DNA from: DAIODI01 sp046349255
GTDB taxonomy: Bacteria; Pseudomonadota; Alphaproteobacteria; Rhizobiales; Aestuariivirgaceae
Direction of reading: 5' to 3'
Assembly: GCA_046349255.1 (NCBI GenBank)
Contig: JAXMCR010000005.1
Span: forward strand, 442,514-506,513
DNA length: 64,000 bases
Part shown: positions 1 to 8,574 of the stretch, piece by piece
Layout of the letters: every line of letters starts with the position of its first letter
Numbering within the stretch: the first letter of the stretch is position 1
Position numbers and translations under genes: made by a program
The notes under the pieces: model-generated
Told to the model about the DNA's origin: nothing
What the model saw: the letters and a program-made list of their open reading frames with translations, nothing else
The model's database searches: none

Positions 1-111
1 GGCGGCCTTGTTGGCCCACACGATGCGCAGCCGGTCCGGGTCCCACAGCCACGCGGGCGTCGGCGACTGCTGCAAGTCCGACAGGGTTGGCAGAGAACTC
101 GTCTTGGTCAC
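1..111 (-). CDS. PAS-domain signalling protein, N-terminal fragment (partial)
   Basis: The first 37 codons of a minus-strand gene run off the left edge of the window. Reading from a GTG at 111, the frame is open to the edge and gives a short polar leader followed by AWLWDPDRLRIVWANKAA. This looks like the start of a PAS domain, as found at the N-terminus of alphaproteobacterial sensor histidine kinases, where an Asp-rich turn precedes an IVWAN strand. The kinase part is outside the window, so the output domain is unknown. The start is tentative because the ribosome-binding site is weak. The call rests on one short motif and the open frame. Confidence 0.5.
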   Translation of the reverse strand, partial: MTKTSSLPTLSDLQQSPTPAWLWDPDRLRIVWANKAA

Positions 112-186
112 GCAAGAAATCCCGCAAACGACGCGACTGCCGGTTGTTAAACTTCCAGCTGTTTCGCTTACCATTAGCTAACCAAG

Positions 187-218
187 CCGCACCTCCTTTT
201 TACCCAGAAGGGGTGCGG
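187..218. other. imperfect inverted repeat upstream of tRNA-His
   Basis: CCGCACC(T)CCTT at 187-198 pairs with AAGGGGTGCGG at 208-218 around a 9-nt loop. No T-run follows on either strand, so it is not a convincing intrinsic terminator. It lies in the roughly 255-base gap between the divergent sensor gene and tRNA-His, where nothing else was recognised apart from a possible tRNA promoter. Confidence 0.3.
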
Positions 219-293
219 GCAGTCCATCGAAATGCGCGTGTTCCGATGTGGACGTTCCTGCAGGATTTGCGCCAACTCGCGCGCGGTATCCAC

Positions 294-322
294 TTGCCGA
301 GAGGTCGCTTTGCGCCTATGAG
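294..322 (+). promoter_or_regulatory. possible promoter of tRNA-His
   Basis: TTGCCG at 294-299 and TATGAG at 317-322 are 17 nt apart, resembling a sigma-70 promoter about 45 nt before the mature tRNA-His 5' end. This is a motif-based inference only. Confidence 0.35.
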
Positions 323-366
323 ACCCGGGCGAAGCGACGGGCGAAAAACCGCGCTTTCCCAAGTGC

Positions 367-443
367 GCAGCTGTAGCTCAGTTGGTTAGAGCGTCGGATT
401 GTGGCTCCGAAGGTCGGTGGTTCGAGTCCACCCAGCTGTACCA
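367..443 (+). tRNA. tRNA-His (GTG anticodon)
   Basis: A complete cloverleaf is visible. The acceptor arm GCAGCTG pairs with CAGCTGT with a G1:U72 wobble. The D arm is GCTC/GAGC. The anticodon stem is TCGGA/TCCGA around TTGTGGC, giving anticodon GTG at 401-403. The T arm is GGTGG/CCACC. CCA is encoded at 441-443. Position 73 is A and the base before position 1 is C, so no G-1 is encoded. Lack of G-1 together with A73 is the unusual tRNA-His identity known in many Alphaproteobacteria, and it matches the divergent HisRS encoded at 8575. Confidence 0.95.
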
Positions 444-464
444 CCCTCGAACGGTTAACACCCC

Positions 465-1814
465 TCACACGGTTAACGGCTTCACCACCCGGTCGATCGT
501 CCGGCATGTCTTGTCGACGAGCTCGTCGAGTTCCCCGTCGCTGATCGTGTAGGGCGGCGCCAGCAGCACGTGGTCGCCGTTCACCCCGTCCGCGCAGCCG
601 GGCATCGGATAGAAGATGAGCCCGAGGTCGAGTCCCGTCTGCTTCAGCGTCTCGTAGAGCTTGGCGGTGCGCGGAAACGGGCGCTTCGTCTCGCGGTCGG
701 CGACGAGCTCCACCGCGATGAACGCGCCGCGCCCGCGGATGTCGCCCACCGCCGGGTGCTGGCCGAGGCGCTGGGTGAGTTCCTTCTTCAGCGTCGTACC
801 GATCGTCGAGGCGCGCCCGACGAGCCCCTGTTCGGCAATGATCCGCTGCACTGCGAGCCCGGTCGCGCAGCCGACGGGATGGCCGACGAATGTGTGGCCG
901 TGATCGATCGCGCCCGACCCCGCCTCGATCTCGCGGGCGAGTTCCTCGCGCACCAGCATCGCGGACACCGGCTGGTAGCCGCCGGCCAGCCCCTTGCCGA
1001 TCGTGATGATGTCGGGAACGACGCCCTCGTGCACGCAGGCGAACAGCGTGCCGCAGCGGCCCATCCCGGACATCACCTCGTCGAGGATCATGAGCACGCC
1101 GTGGCGATCGCAGATCTCGCGGATGCGCCTGAAGTAGCCGGGTGTCGCCTCGACCGCGCCGAGCGTCGCGCCGCTCACCGTCTCGGCGATGAACGCGATG
1201 ACACGGTCTTCGCCGAGCGTCGTTATCGCCGCCTCGAGCTCGTTCGCACAGGCGAGCCCGTAGTCGCGCAGCGACTGCTCGGGCGGGCGGTGGCGATAGG
1301 CGTAGACCGGCGCGATGTGGCGCACGTTCTGCATCAGGATCGGCCCGTAGAGCTCTCGCCTCCGCTTGTTGCCGCTGACCGAAAGCGCCCCCAGCGTATT
1401 GCCGTGGTAGGAGAAGTCGCGCGCGATGAAATGGTCCCGCGAGAGCCGGCCGCGTTCCACCTGGAGCTGGCGCGCGAACTTCAGCGCCGCCTCGTTCGCC
1501 TCCGACCCGCCGGAGACGAAGAAGACGCGCCACCCGGAGCCCGGCGCCTTGTCGGAGAGGAGCGCGGCGAGGTCTTCGGCCGGCTTCGTCGTGAAGAACG
1601 CAGTGTGCGCGAAGTCGAGCGACTTCATCTGCGCGTCGAGCGCCGCCATCACGTCCGGGTTGCCGTGTCCGATGCACGACACCGCCGCCCCGCCCGACCC
1701 GTCGAGGTACCGCTTGCCGGTCGAATCGATGATGTAGGACCCCTCTCCCCTCACCGCCTCCGGATAGGCGTGCCGCAGCGAGCGTTGCAGGATATGCGTT
1801 GCGTAGGCCGGCAT
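465..1814 (-). CDS. class III (fold type I) PLP aminotransferase
   Basis: A 449-residue aminotransferase of class III, the group that includes omega-amino-acid:pyruvate transaminases. SGGSEAN (residues 101-107) is the PLP-phosphate loop. DEV at 245-247 holds the Asp that contacts the pyridine nitrogen. TIGKGLAGG (271-279) contains the Schiff-base lysine K274. Length and motif spacing are those of a full, active enzyme. The amino donor cannot be read from sequence. It is divergent from the glycerate kinase gene at 1875, with about 60 nt between them for both promoters. A second, only distantly similar class III aminotransferase lies at 15075. Confidence 0.9.
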   Translation of the reverse strand: MPAYATHILQRSLRHAYPEAVRGEGSYIIDSTGKRYLDGSGGAAVSCIGHGNPDVMAALDAQMKSLDFAHTAFFTTKPAEDLAALLSDKAPGSGWRVFFVSGGSEANEAALKFARQLQVERGRLSRDHFIARDFSYHGNTLGALSVSGNKRRRELYGPILMQNVRHIAPVYAYRHRPPEQSLRDYGLACANELEAAITTLGEDRVIAFIAETVSGATLGAVEATPGYFRRIREICDRHGVLMILDEVMSGMGRCGTLFACVHEGVVPDIITIGKGLAGGYQPVSAMLVREELAREIEAGSGAIDHGHTFVGHPVGCATGLAVQRIIAEQGLVGRASTIGTTLKKELTQRLGQHPAVGDIRGRGAFIAVELVADRETKRPFPRTAKLYETLKQTGLDLGLIFYPMPGCADGVNGDHVLLAPPYTISDGELDELVDKTCRTIDRVVKPLTV

Positions 1815-1874
1815 CCCGGGTTCCCCTGATGGTTCCGATCGACTAAACGTTCCTCGTCCCGCCCACTATCGCCG

Positions 1875-3146
1875 ATGCCCGACCGCATGACCAGCCAGCC
1901 GCCTCAAGCCCCGGAACGCCTGCTCAAGGAAATGTTCGCCGCCGCTGTTGCCGCGGCCGATCCGAAGAAGCGCGTGCCGATGTTCCTGCCCTCCCGGCCG
2001 AAGGGCCGCACGCTGGTGATCGGCGCCGGGAAGGCCTCGGCCGCCATGGCCGCGGCGGTCGAGGGCGTGTGGGACGGCGATCTGTCGGGTCTCGTCGTCA
2101 CCCGCTACGGGCACGGCGCGCCGTGCAAGCGCATCGAGATCGTTGAGGCCTCTCACCCGGTGCCCGACGCCGCCGGCCAGAAGGCGGCGCAGCGCATGGG
2201 CGAGCTCGTGAAGAACCTGACCGAGGACGACCTCGTCGTCTGCCTGATCTCGGGCGGCGGCTCGGCGCTCCTCACCGCACCGGCGCCCGGCCTCACGCTC
2301 GAGCACAAGCAGGACATCAACCGCCAGCTCCTCGCCTCAGGGGCTCCAATCGCGGCGATGAACTGCGTACGCAAGCATCTCTCGGCCATGAAGGGCGGCC
2401 GTCTTGCGGCGATGGCCTATCCGGCGCAGGTCGTCTCACTCATCATCTCGGACGTGCCGGGCGATGATCCCTCGGTCGTCGCTTCCGGGCCGACGGTGCC
2501 CGACGCTTCGACGCGCGAGGAGGCTCTCGCCCACATAGCGCGCTACGGCATCAAGCTGCCCGAGCCGGTGGCGCAATGGCTTGCACGCCCCGAGAGCGAA
2601 ACGCCGAAGCCCGGTGACCCGCGCCTGTCGCGCACCGTCAACCACATGATCGGCACGCCCGTCCTCTCGCTCACCGCGGCGGCTGAGGTCGCCAGGCGCC
2701 ATGGCTACGAGGTCATCGACCTCGGCGACCGCATCGAAGGCGAAAGCCGCGCGGTGGCGCAGGAGCAGGCGGCGTTGGCGAAGCGCACGAAGCCCGGCAC
2801 GGTGATCCTGTCGGGCGGCGAGACGACGGTGACGCTCAAGGGCAAGGGCCGCGGCGGCCGCAACGCCGAGTTCGCGCTGGGGCTCGCGATCGCGCTCGAC
2901 GGCGCGCCGGGCATCTACGGCATCGCCTGCGACACCGACGGCATTGACGGTTCGGAGGACAACGCCGGCGCGTTCGTCACGCCGCAGACGCTGGCGCTCG
3001 GGCGCGCGAAGGGGATCGATGCGGCGCAGTACCTCGCCAACAACGACGCCTACGGCTACTTCGCGGCGACCGGCCAGCTCGTGGTGACGGGCCCCACGCT
3101 CACCAACGTCAACGACTTCCGCGCAATCGTCATCGCGAAGCCTTGA
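1875..3146 (+). CDS. gckA: glycerate 2-kinase (DUF4147/MOFRL family)
   Basis: A 423-residue protein of the GckA/TtuD family, often misannotated as hydroxypyruvate reductase, which phosphorylates D-glycerate to 2-phosphoglycerate. The N-terminal DUF4147 domain has VIGAGKAS (about residue 52) and LISGGGSALL (about 123). The C-terminal MOFRL domain has ILSGGETTVT and GRGGRNAEF (about 310-335), then a DTDGIDGS motif. A second in-frame ATG lies at 1887, and neither start has a strong ribosome-binding site. The 3' end overlaps glcF, on the other strand, by 17 nt. Together with glcDEF it fits glycolate/glyoxylate conversion into central metabolism. The symbol follows the family and the paralogue (gckA or ttuD) is not certain. 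Confidence 0.88.
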   Translation: MPDRMTSQPPQAPERLLKEMFAAAVAAADPKKRVPMFLPSRPKGRTLVIGAGKASAAMAAAVEGVWDGDLSGLVVTRYGHGAPCKRIEIVEASHPVPDAAGQKAAQRMGELVKNLTEDDLVVCLISGGGSALLTAPAPGLTLEHKQDINRQLLASGAPIAAMNCVRKHLSAMKGGRLAAMAYPAQVVSLIISDVPGDDPSVVASGPTVPDASTREEALAHIARYGIKLPEPVAQWLARPESETPKPGDPRLSRTVNHMIGTPVLSLTAAAEVARRHGYEVIDLGDRIEGESRAVAQEQAALAKRTKPGTVILSGGETTVTLKGKGRGGRNAEFALGLAIALDGAPGIYGIACDTDGIDGSEDNAGAFVTPQTLALGRAKGIDAAQYLANNDAYGYFAATGQLVVTGPTLTNVNDFRAIVIAKP

Positions 3147-4431
3147 GTGCCGCGGGTTCGGGCCCGCCCGTCGCCCAGTCGAGCAGTTCCACGGTGTGGA
3201 CGACGGGCACGCCCGCGTCCGCGCCGAGCTGCATGATGCAGCCGATGTTGCCGGTCGCGACCACGTCCGGCTTCGTCGAGGCGATGTTTCTGAGCTTGCG
3301 CGCCTTGAGCTTCCCCGCGATCTCCGGCTGCAGGATGTTGTAGGTGCCGGCCGAGCCGCAGCAGAGGTGCCCTTCGGGAACGCTCAGCACGGTGAAGCCC
3401 GCCTGCTGCAGGAGGCCCACCGGCTGCTTCGTCACCCGCTGGCCATGCTGCATCGAGCAGGCCGAGTGGTAGGCCACGCGCAAGGGCCTGCCGGCGACGC
3501 GGTTCGGCAGGCGATTCCAGAGGTACTCCGTTACGTCTCTGGCAAGCCCGCCGAAGCGCGCGCCGGCGTCGCGGTCCGGTGTGAACCGCAGCACGTGGCC
3601 GTAGTCCTTCACGGTGGTGCCGCAGCCCGAGGCCGTGATCAGCACCGCATCGATCGCCCCGTGCCGCCGCTCCACGTCGGCCCAGGCGTAAACGTTTTCG
3701 CGCGCGAGCGCGACGGCCGGTTCCTCCTTGCCAAGGTGCAGCGTCAGCGCGCCGCAGCAGTCGGGCTTCTCGGGAACGATCACCTCCGTGCCCATGCGCG
3801 TGAGGAGTCGGATCGTCGCGTCGTTGATCTGCGGCGATAGCACCGACTGCGCGCAGCCTGCCATCAGGATCACGCGGCCCTTCACGGGGCCTTCTGCGGG
3901 GAAGAAGCCGAAGCGCGCCTTCGCCTTCGGCAGCGCCTTCGGCGCGTGCGACAGCATCGCGGCGACGGGCTTCAACCCCGGCACGCGCTCGAACACCCCC
4001 GCGAACGGCCGCCCCAGCCCGGCGAGCGCGAGGCTCGCGCGAAAGCGCGCCCGCGACGGCAAAACTTTCGCCAGCACAGCGCGGAGGAAGGCATCGAGCG
4101 GGGGGCGCTTGTAGTTCGTCTCGACGTAGGCGCGCGCCTCGTCGATCAGGTGGTGATACTCGACGCCGGACGGACACGTGGTGCGGCAGGAGAGGCACGA
4201 AAGGCAGCGGTCGATGTGCGTCACGACGTCCGCCGTCGGCGTGCGCGCGTTCTCCAGCATGTCCTTGATGAGGTAGATGCGCCCGCGCGGCGAATCGAGT
4301 TCGTTGCCGAGCAGCACGTAGGTCGGACACGTCGCCGTGCAGAACCCGCAGTGCACGCACTTGCGGATGATGCCGTTCGCCTCCTCGATGCGCGGGTCCT
4401 TCAGTTGCTCTTCTGGAAATGCGGTCTGCAT
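3130..4431 (-). CDS. glcF: glycolate oxidase iron-sulfur subunit GlcF
   Basis: The 433-residue Fe-S subunit of membrane-associated glycolate oxidase (glycolate dehydrogenase), which passes electrons from the GlcDE flavoproteins to the respiratory chain. Two ferredoxin-type [4Fe-4S] motifs are present, CVHCGFCTATCP (25-36) and CLSCLSCRTTCP (76-87). They are followed by two CCG-type Cys motifs (PDCCGALT and LCCGSAGTY) typical of this family. Its ATG overlaps the glcE stop codon as TGATG, so the two genes are translationally coupled. It is the third gene of glcDEF. Its 3' end runs 17 nt into the convergent glycerate kinase gene. Confidence 0.96.
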   Translation of the reverse strand: MQTAFPEEQLKDPRIEEANGIIRKCVHCGFCTATCPTYVLLGNELDSPRGRIYLIKDMLENARTPTADVVTHIDRCLSCLSCRTTCPSGVEYHHLIDEARAYVETNYKRPPLDAFLRAVLAKVLPSRARFRASLALAGLGRPFAGVFERVPGLKPVAAMLSHAPKALPKAKARFGFFPAEGPVKGRVILMAGCAQSVLSPQINDATIRLLTRMGTEVIVPEKPDCCGALTLHLGKEEPAVALARENVYAWADVERRHGAIDAVLITASGCGTTVKDYGHVLRFTPDRDAGARFGGLARDVTEYLWNRLPNRVAGRPLRVAYHSACSMQHGQRVTKQPVGLLQQAGFTVLSVPEGHLCCGSAGTYNILQPEIAGKLKARKLRNIASTKPDVVATGNIGCIMQLGADAGVPVVHTVELLDWATGGPEPAALKASR

Positions 4432-5630
4432 CAGTGCGTGTCGTACAGTCTGCCGGGGTTGAGGATGCCTTTGGGATCAAACGCCGCCTTTACGCGCGCG
4501 CTCAACGCGGCGACGGCGGGCTCGAGAGAGGAAAAGACCGGAAACGTCTGTCGCAAAGTCTCGGTCGCCTTGACCAGGATCGCGTGTCCGCGGCCTTTCG
4601 GCAATTCGCGCGACACCGGGTCGTTCCCGGCGGCCGCCTCGGGGAGCGCGACGGTGAGCAGCCCGCCGGCCCAGTCGACGATGATCTTGGCGCCCGCCGC
4701 AGAGAGCCCTGTCGCGACATTTGCGGCAAGCGACGGTTCGACGTGGACGCGCCACACCGCATGGTCGGCGAGCCTCGCGAGCGGCAGGCCGTCGCGGATC
4801 GCCCGCCACAGCGGACGCGAGTGCGCTTCGGCGATCTCGTCGCCAGCACCGTCGGCAAGCGCCCGCACGATGGCAAGCCGCGCCTTCACCGACGCGGCGG
4901 TGCCCTCAAGCCTCAAGCAGGTGAGGCTGCCCGGAGCCGGCGCACCGTCAAGCGTCGCGGCAGCGGCGGCCGTGATGTACGCCGCGCCCGACACCGCGGC
5001 GGGCGACTGCATGGCGCGGGTGAGGAGGCGCATGGCCGCGGCCGGGTCGAGTCCGGCGACGACGAGTGTCCCTTCCGTCTCGGGCATCGGTGCGGTGCGC
5101 AGGTTCACCTGCGTGAGGACGGCAAGCGTTCCCCACGAGCCCGCGAGCAGTTTCGGCAGGTCGTAGCCGGTGACGTTCTTCATCACCCGCCCGCCGGCCT
5201 GGAATGCTGTGCCTTCACCGGACACCGCCTCAAAGCCGAGAAAATGATCGCGCGGCGCCCCCGCCTGCACGCGGCGAGGCCCGGCGAGGTTCGAGGCGAT
5301 GATGCCGCCGATCGTCGGCGCGCGGTTGACGCCCAGGAGCGTCGACAGGTTGGGCGGTTCGAAGGCGAGCACCTGGCGCCGGTTCGCGAGCGTCTCCTCG
5401 ATCGCCGCCACGGGCGTCCCCGGCTTCGCCACGATCACCAGTTCGTCCGGCTCGTAGTCGACCACGCCCGACAGCGCCGAGACGTCGAGTTCGACGTCGG
5501 TGTGCGTCAGCCGCCCGATGCCGCGCTTCGAGCCGCCGGAGACGATCTCCACCGTGCGTCCCGCGGCGGCGCAGTCGGCGATCGCCGCGCGCACGTCCTC
5601 CGCCGTCGAAGCCGCCACGACCGACGCCAT
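4431..5630 (-). CDS. glcE: glycolate oxidase FAD-binding subunit GlcE
   Basis: A 399-residue FAD-binding (PCMH-type) subunit of glycolate oxidase. The N-terminal half carries the FAD-binding fold (VEIVSGGSKRGIG near residue 28, then NRAPTIGGIIASN, where the diphosphate loop is expected). The C-terminus ends with FDPKGILNPGRL, the tail motif shared with GlcD and other VAO-family oxidases. The start is the ATG at 5630. It overlaps the glcD stop as TGATG, and the frame is open for about 80 codons further upstream, so length alone would mislead. It is shorter than GlcD and lacks a full substrate domain, as is normal for GlcE. Confidence 0.95.
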   Translation of the reverse strand: MASVVAASTAEDVRAAIADCAAAGRTVEIVSGGSKRGIGRLTHTDVELDVSALSGVVDYEPDELVIVAKPGTPVAAIEETLANRRQVLAFEPPNLSTLLGVNRAPTIGGIIASNLAGPRRVQAGAPRDHFLGFEAVSGEGTAFQAGGRVMKNVTGYDLPKLLAGSWGTLAVLTQVNLRTAPMPETEGTLVVAGLDPAAAMRLLTRAMQSPAAVSGAAYITAAAAATLDGAPAPGSLTCLRLEGTAASVKARLAIVRALADGAGDEIAEAHSRPLWRAIRDGLPLARLADHAVWRVHVEPSLAANVATGLSAAGAKIIVDWAGGLLTVALPEAAAGNDPVSRELPKGRGHAILVKATETLRQTFPVFSSLEPAVAALSARVKAAFDPKGILNPGRLYDTH

Positions 5631-7126
5631 CAGAACCTCGGCAGGTGCTCGAACGGCAGCTTGCCGCCGGACACCCGCATCACCCCGCCCTCGGCGCATC
5701 GATGCAGTGTCGGGAACACCTTGCCCGGGTTCAGCAGGCTCTGCGGGTCGAACGCGCACTTCAGCTGCTGCTGCTGCAGGAGATCGGTTTCGGAGAACAT
5801 TTCGGGCATCAGGTCGCGCTTCTCGATGCCGACGCCGTGCTCGCCCGTCAGCACGCCGCCGACCGAGACGCATAGCTTCAGGATGTCGGCTCCGAACTTC
5901 TCGGCCTTCTCGACGTCGCCGTCCTTCGCCGCATCGAACAGGATCAGCGGGTGCAGGTTGCCGTCTCCCGCGTGGAAGACGTTGCCGCAGGCGAGGCCGT
6001 AGGCTTTCGACAGCTCCTCGATCCTCGCGAGCACGTACGGGAGCTTCCGGCGCGGGATCGTGCCGTCCATGCAGATGTAGTCGGGCGAGATGCGGCCGAC
6101 CGCCGGGAACGCCGCCTTGCGCCCGGCCCAGAAGCGAAGCCGCTCGGCTTCGTCGGCGGCGACGCGGATCGAAGCCGCGCGGTTCTTCTCCGCGATCTCC
6201 GACACGCGGCCGAGGAGCTCGGTCACGTCAGCCTCGGTCCCGTCGAGCTCGACGATAAGGAGTGCGGCGGCATCCAGCGGGTAGCCGGCGTGGATGAAGT
6301 CCTCCGCGGCGCGAATGGTAAGCGCGTCCATCATCTCCATGCCGGCCGGCACGATGCCGGACGAGATGATCTCGGCGACGCAGGCGCCCGCGTCCTCGAT
6401 CGAGGCGAACGCGATGAGGAGCGCGCCGATCGCCGACGCCTTCGGGATGATGCGCACCGTCACCTCGGTGATGACGCCGAGGAGCCCTTCCGAGCCCGTC
6501 ACGATGCCGAGGAGGTCGTAGCCTGCCGCCCCCGGGTACTTGCCGCCGAGCCGCACCACCTCGCCCGACATCAGCACGAGTTCCACCCCCAGCACGTTGT
6601 TGGTGGTGAGCCCGTACTTCAGGCAGTGGACGCCGCCCGAGTTCTCCGCGACGTTGCCGCCGATCGAGCAGGCGATCTGCGAGGACGGGTCGGGCGCATA
6701 GTAGAAGCCGTCGTCCTGCACCGCCTGGGTGATCGCGAGGTTCGTGACACCCGGCTGGGCGACGACGCACAGGTTTTCGAGATCGATTTCCATGATGCGG
6801 TTGAATCGGCTCATCACCAGAAGCACCGCGTCGGCAAGGGGAAGCGCGCCGCCGGACAGGCCGGTGCCCGCTCCGCGCGGCACTACGCGGATGGCGTTCT
6901 CGGCGCAATACTTGAGGATTTGCGCCACCTGCACGGTCGTTTCCGGCAGTACGACGACGAGCGGCTGCTGCCGGTAGACCGTCAGGCCGTCGGTCTCGAA
7001 CGGCGCCATCAGGGCGCGGCTGTCGACCACCGCCTCGGGCGGCAGCATCGCCTTCAGGTCGACGACGATCCGGCCGCGGCGGGCAAGGGTCTCGGAATCG
7101 GGGATCGGGAGGGTTAACGCCGTCAT
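5630..7126 (-). CDS. glcD: glycolate oxidase catalytic flavoprotein GlcD
   Basis: The 498-residue FAD-linked catalytic subunit, oxidising glycolate to glyoxylate. The FAD-binding domain shows RVVPRGAGTGLSGGA (about residues 80-94) and the family run CSIGGNVAENSGG (about 152-164). The FAD-oxidase C-terminal domain has GNVFHAGDGNLHP, TGEHGVGIEKR and a closing FDPQSLLNPGKVFP. It is the first gene of the glcDEF operon, with both downstream junctions overlapping by one base. A class I cytochrome c is transcribed divergently about 100 nt away. Confidence 0.96.
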   Translation of the reverse strand: MTALTLPIPDSETLARRGRIVVDLKAMLPPEAVVDSRALMAPFETDGLTVYRQQPLVVVLPETTVQVAQILKYCAENAIRVVPRGAGTGLSGGALPLADAVLLVMSRFNRIMEIDLENLCVVAQPGVTNLAITQAVQDDGFYYAPDPSSQIACSIGGNVAENSGGVHCLKYGLTTNNVLGVELVLMSGEVVRLGGKYPGAAGYDLLGIVTGSEGLLGVITEVTVRIIPKASAIGALLIAFASIEDAGACVAEIISSGIVPAGMEMMDALTIRAAEDFIHAGYPLDAAALLIVELDGTEADVTELLGRVSEIAEKNRAASIRVAADEAERLRFWAGRKAAFPAVGRISPDYICMDGTIPRRKLPYVLARIEELSKAYGLACGNVFHAGDGNLHPLILFDAAKDGDVEKAEKFGADILKLCVSVGGVLTGEHGVGIEKRDLMPEMFSETDLLQQQQLKCAFDPQSLLNPGKVFPTLHRCAEGGVMRVSGGKLPFEHLPRF

Positions 7127-7153
7127 CTGATCACATTATCGCGACAAAACGTC

Positions 7154-7182
7154 TTGAAGCATGTCGTCGCGTTCGATGATAC
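7154..7182 (+). promoter_or_regulatory. probable sigma-70 promoter of the cytochrome c gene
   Basis: TTGAAG at 7154-7159 and TGATAC at 7177-7182 are separated by 17 nt and lie about 45 nt before the cytochrome start at 7228. A short CGGTC/GACCG stem (7194-7207) lies in the leader. Inferred from motif match and position. Confidence 0.45.
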
Positions 7183-7227
7183 TGCTTTTCGCCCGGTCGG
7201 AGGACCGTCGTTTAGGGAGAAAACTTG

Positions 7228-7605
7228 ATGAAGCGCGCGATTGTGATGGCCGCCCTGGCTCTGGTGTGCGTTCCGGCGGCCGCCCATGCGGACGGAGATC
7301 CGGTCAAGGGCAAGGACGTGTTCAAGAAGTGCATGGCCTGCCACGTTCATGACTCGACGACCAACAAGATCGGTCCGCACCTTGCCGACGTCGTGGGCCG
7401 CAAGGCCGGATCTGTCGAAGGGTTCAAGTATTCCGACGCCATGAAGAAGAAGGGCGAGGAAGGCCTGGTGTGGACCGTCGAGAACCTCACCGCCTATCTG
7501 CATGATCCGAAGGCGTTCGTGCCGGGCAACAAGATGGCCTTCGTCGGTCTGAAGAACGATGCCGACATCGCCAACGTGATCGCCTACATCCAATCCAAGG
7601 ACTGA
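7228..7605 (+). CDS. periplasmic class I cytochrome c (c2-like)
   Basis: A 125-residue soluble electron carrier. The N-terminus is a Sec signal peptide (MKRAIVMAALALVCVPAAAHA, cleavage near residue 21). The haem site is CMACH (35-39). PGNKMAF near residue 100 supplies the likely axial Met. Size and motif order match class I cytochromes c2/c550. The ATG at 7228 is preferred to the TTG just before it because AGGGAGA sits 7 nt upstream. It faces away from glcD and could accept electrons from the respiratory chain fed by glycolate oxidase, but that link is only positional. Confidence 0.93.
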   Translation: MKRAIVMAALALVCVPAAAHADGDPVKGKDVFKKCMACHVHDSTTNKIGPHLADVVGRKAGSVEGFKYSDAMKKKGEEGLVWTVENLTAYLHDPKAFVPGNKMAFVGLKNDADIANVIAYIQSKD

Positions 7606-7630
7606 TGTCCGTCTGACATGGACAAACGGA

Positions 7631-7656
7631 GCGGCGGCTAAGATATTGGCCGCCGC
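7631..7656. terminator. GC-rich hairpin after cytochrome c, possible terminator
   Basis: A perfect 8-bp stem, GCGGCGGC/GCCGCCGC, around a 10-nt loop lies between the cytochrome stop and the next gene. The following bases (AAACGTTTCT) are only weakly T-rich, so it could be a terminator, an attenuator or an mRNA-stabilising stem. Confidence 0.4.
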
Positions 7657-7677
7657 AAACGTTTCTGGGGACCTTCC

Positions 7678-8520
7678 ATGAAGCTCGTACGTTACGGCCG
7701 TCCCGGCCGCGAGAAGCCGGGGATGATCGACTCCGACGGCCGCCTGCGCGACCTCTCCGAACACGTCGACGACATCACCCCGGCCGTACTTGCGCCTGCA
7801 AGCCTGCGCAAGCTGAAGCGGCTCAAGGCCGCCGACCTGCCGGCCGTGCGCGGCACGCCGCGGATCGGCTGCCCGGTCGCCGGCATCCCGAACTTCATCG
7901 CGATCGGCCTCAACTACGCCGACCATGCGGCGGAGGCCGGGCTAAAACTCCCCGAGGAGCCGATCATCTTCAACAAGCACCTCTCCTGCCTGTCCGGCCC
8001 CTTCGACGACGTGGTGCTGCCAAGCGAGGCGATGAAGGGTGACTGGGAGGCAGAACTCGGCTTCGTCATCGGCACGAGCGCCAAGAACGTCGACGAGAAG
8101 GAAGCGCTTTCCCACGTCGCCGGCTACACGATCGTCAACGACGTGTCCGAGCGCGCCTACCAGATCGAGCGCAAGGGCCAGTGGGTGAAGGGCAAGTCGC
8201 TCGACACCTTCGGCCCCGTCGGCCCGTGGCTCGTCACGACGGAGGAGATCCCCGACCCGCAGCGGCTGAAGATCTGGCTCGATCTCAACGGCAAGCGCGT
8301 GCAGGACAGCACGACCGCGCAGATGGTGTTCCCGGTGGCGCAGCTCGTCAGCTATCTCTCGAAATTCATGACCTTGATGCCGGGCGATCTGGTCTGTACT
8401 GGAACTCCCGCCGGCGTTGGCCTCGGCATGAAGCCGCCCCGCTATCTCGAAGCGGGCGACGACATGCGCCTCGGCATCGAGGGCCTGGGCGAACAGCGCC
8501 AGCGCGTGGTCCGCGCCTGA
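7678..8520 (+). CDS. fumarylacetoacetate hydrolase (FAH) family enzyme
   Basis: A 280-residue FAH-superfamily protein, in the group that includes ureidoglycolate lyase, acylpyruvases and 2-hydroxyhepta-2,4-diene-1,7-dioate isomerases. A short N-terminal domain precedes a catalytic C-terminal domain with IGLNYADHA, the metal-binding DWEAELGFVIG acidic pair, VNDVSER, KSLDTFGPVGPW and GDLVCTGTPAGVG, all standard in the family. The start ATG follows GGGGACC at good spacing. Substrate cannot be assigned from sequence and the neighbours (cytochrome c, hisS) do not help. Confidence 0.88.
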   Translation: MKLVRYGRPGREKPGMIDSDGRLRDLSEHVDDITPAVLAPASLRKLKRLKAADLPAVRGTPRIGCPVAGIPNFIAIGLNYADHAAEAGLKLPEEPIIFNKHLSCLSGPFDDVVLPSEAMKGDWEAELGFVIGTSAKNVDEKEALSHVAGYTIVNDVSERAYQIERKGQWVKGKSLDTFGPVGPWLVTTEEIPDPQRLKIWLDLNGKRVQDSTTAQMVFPVAQLVSYLSKFMTLMPGDLVCTGTPAGVGLGMKPPRYLEAGDDMRLGIEGLGEQRQRVVRA

Positions 8521-8574
8521 CGGGCGCGTTCCGCGGCCCTTTCCGGGCCAGGGACGTTTCTTGGGGTACCGTTG

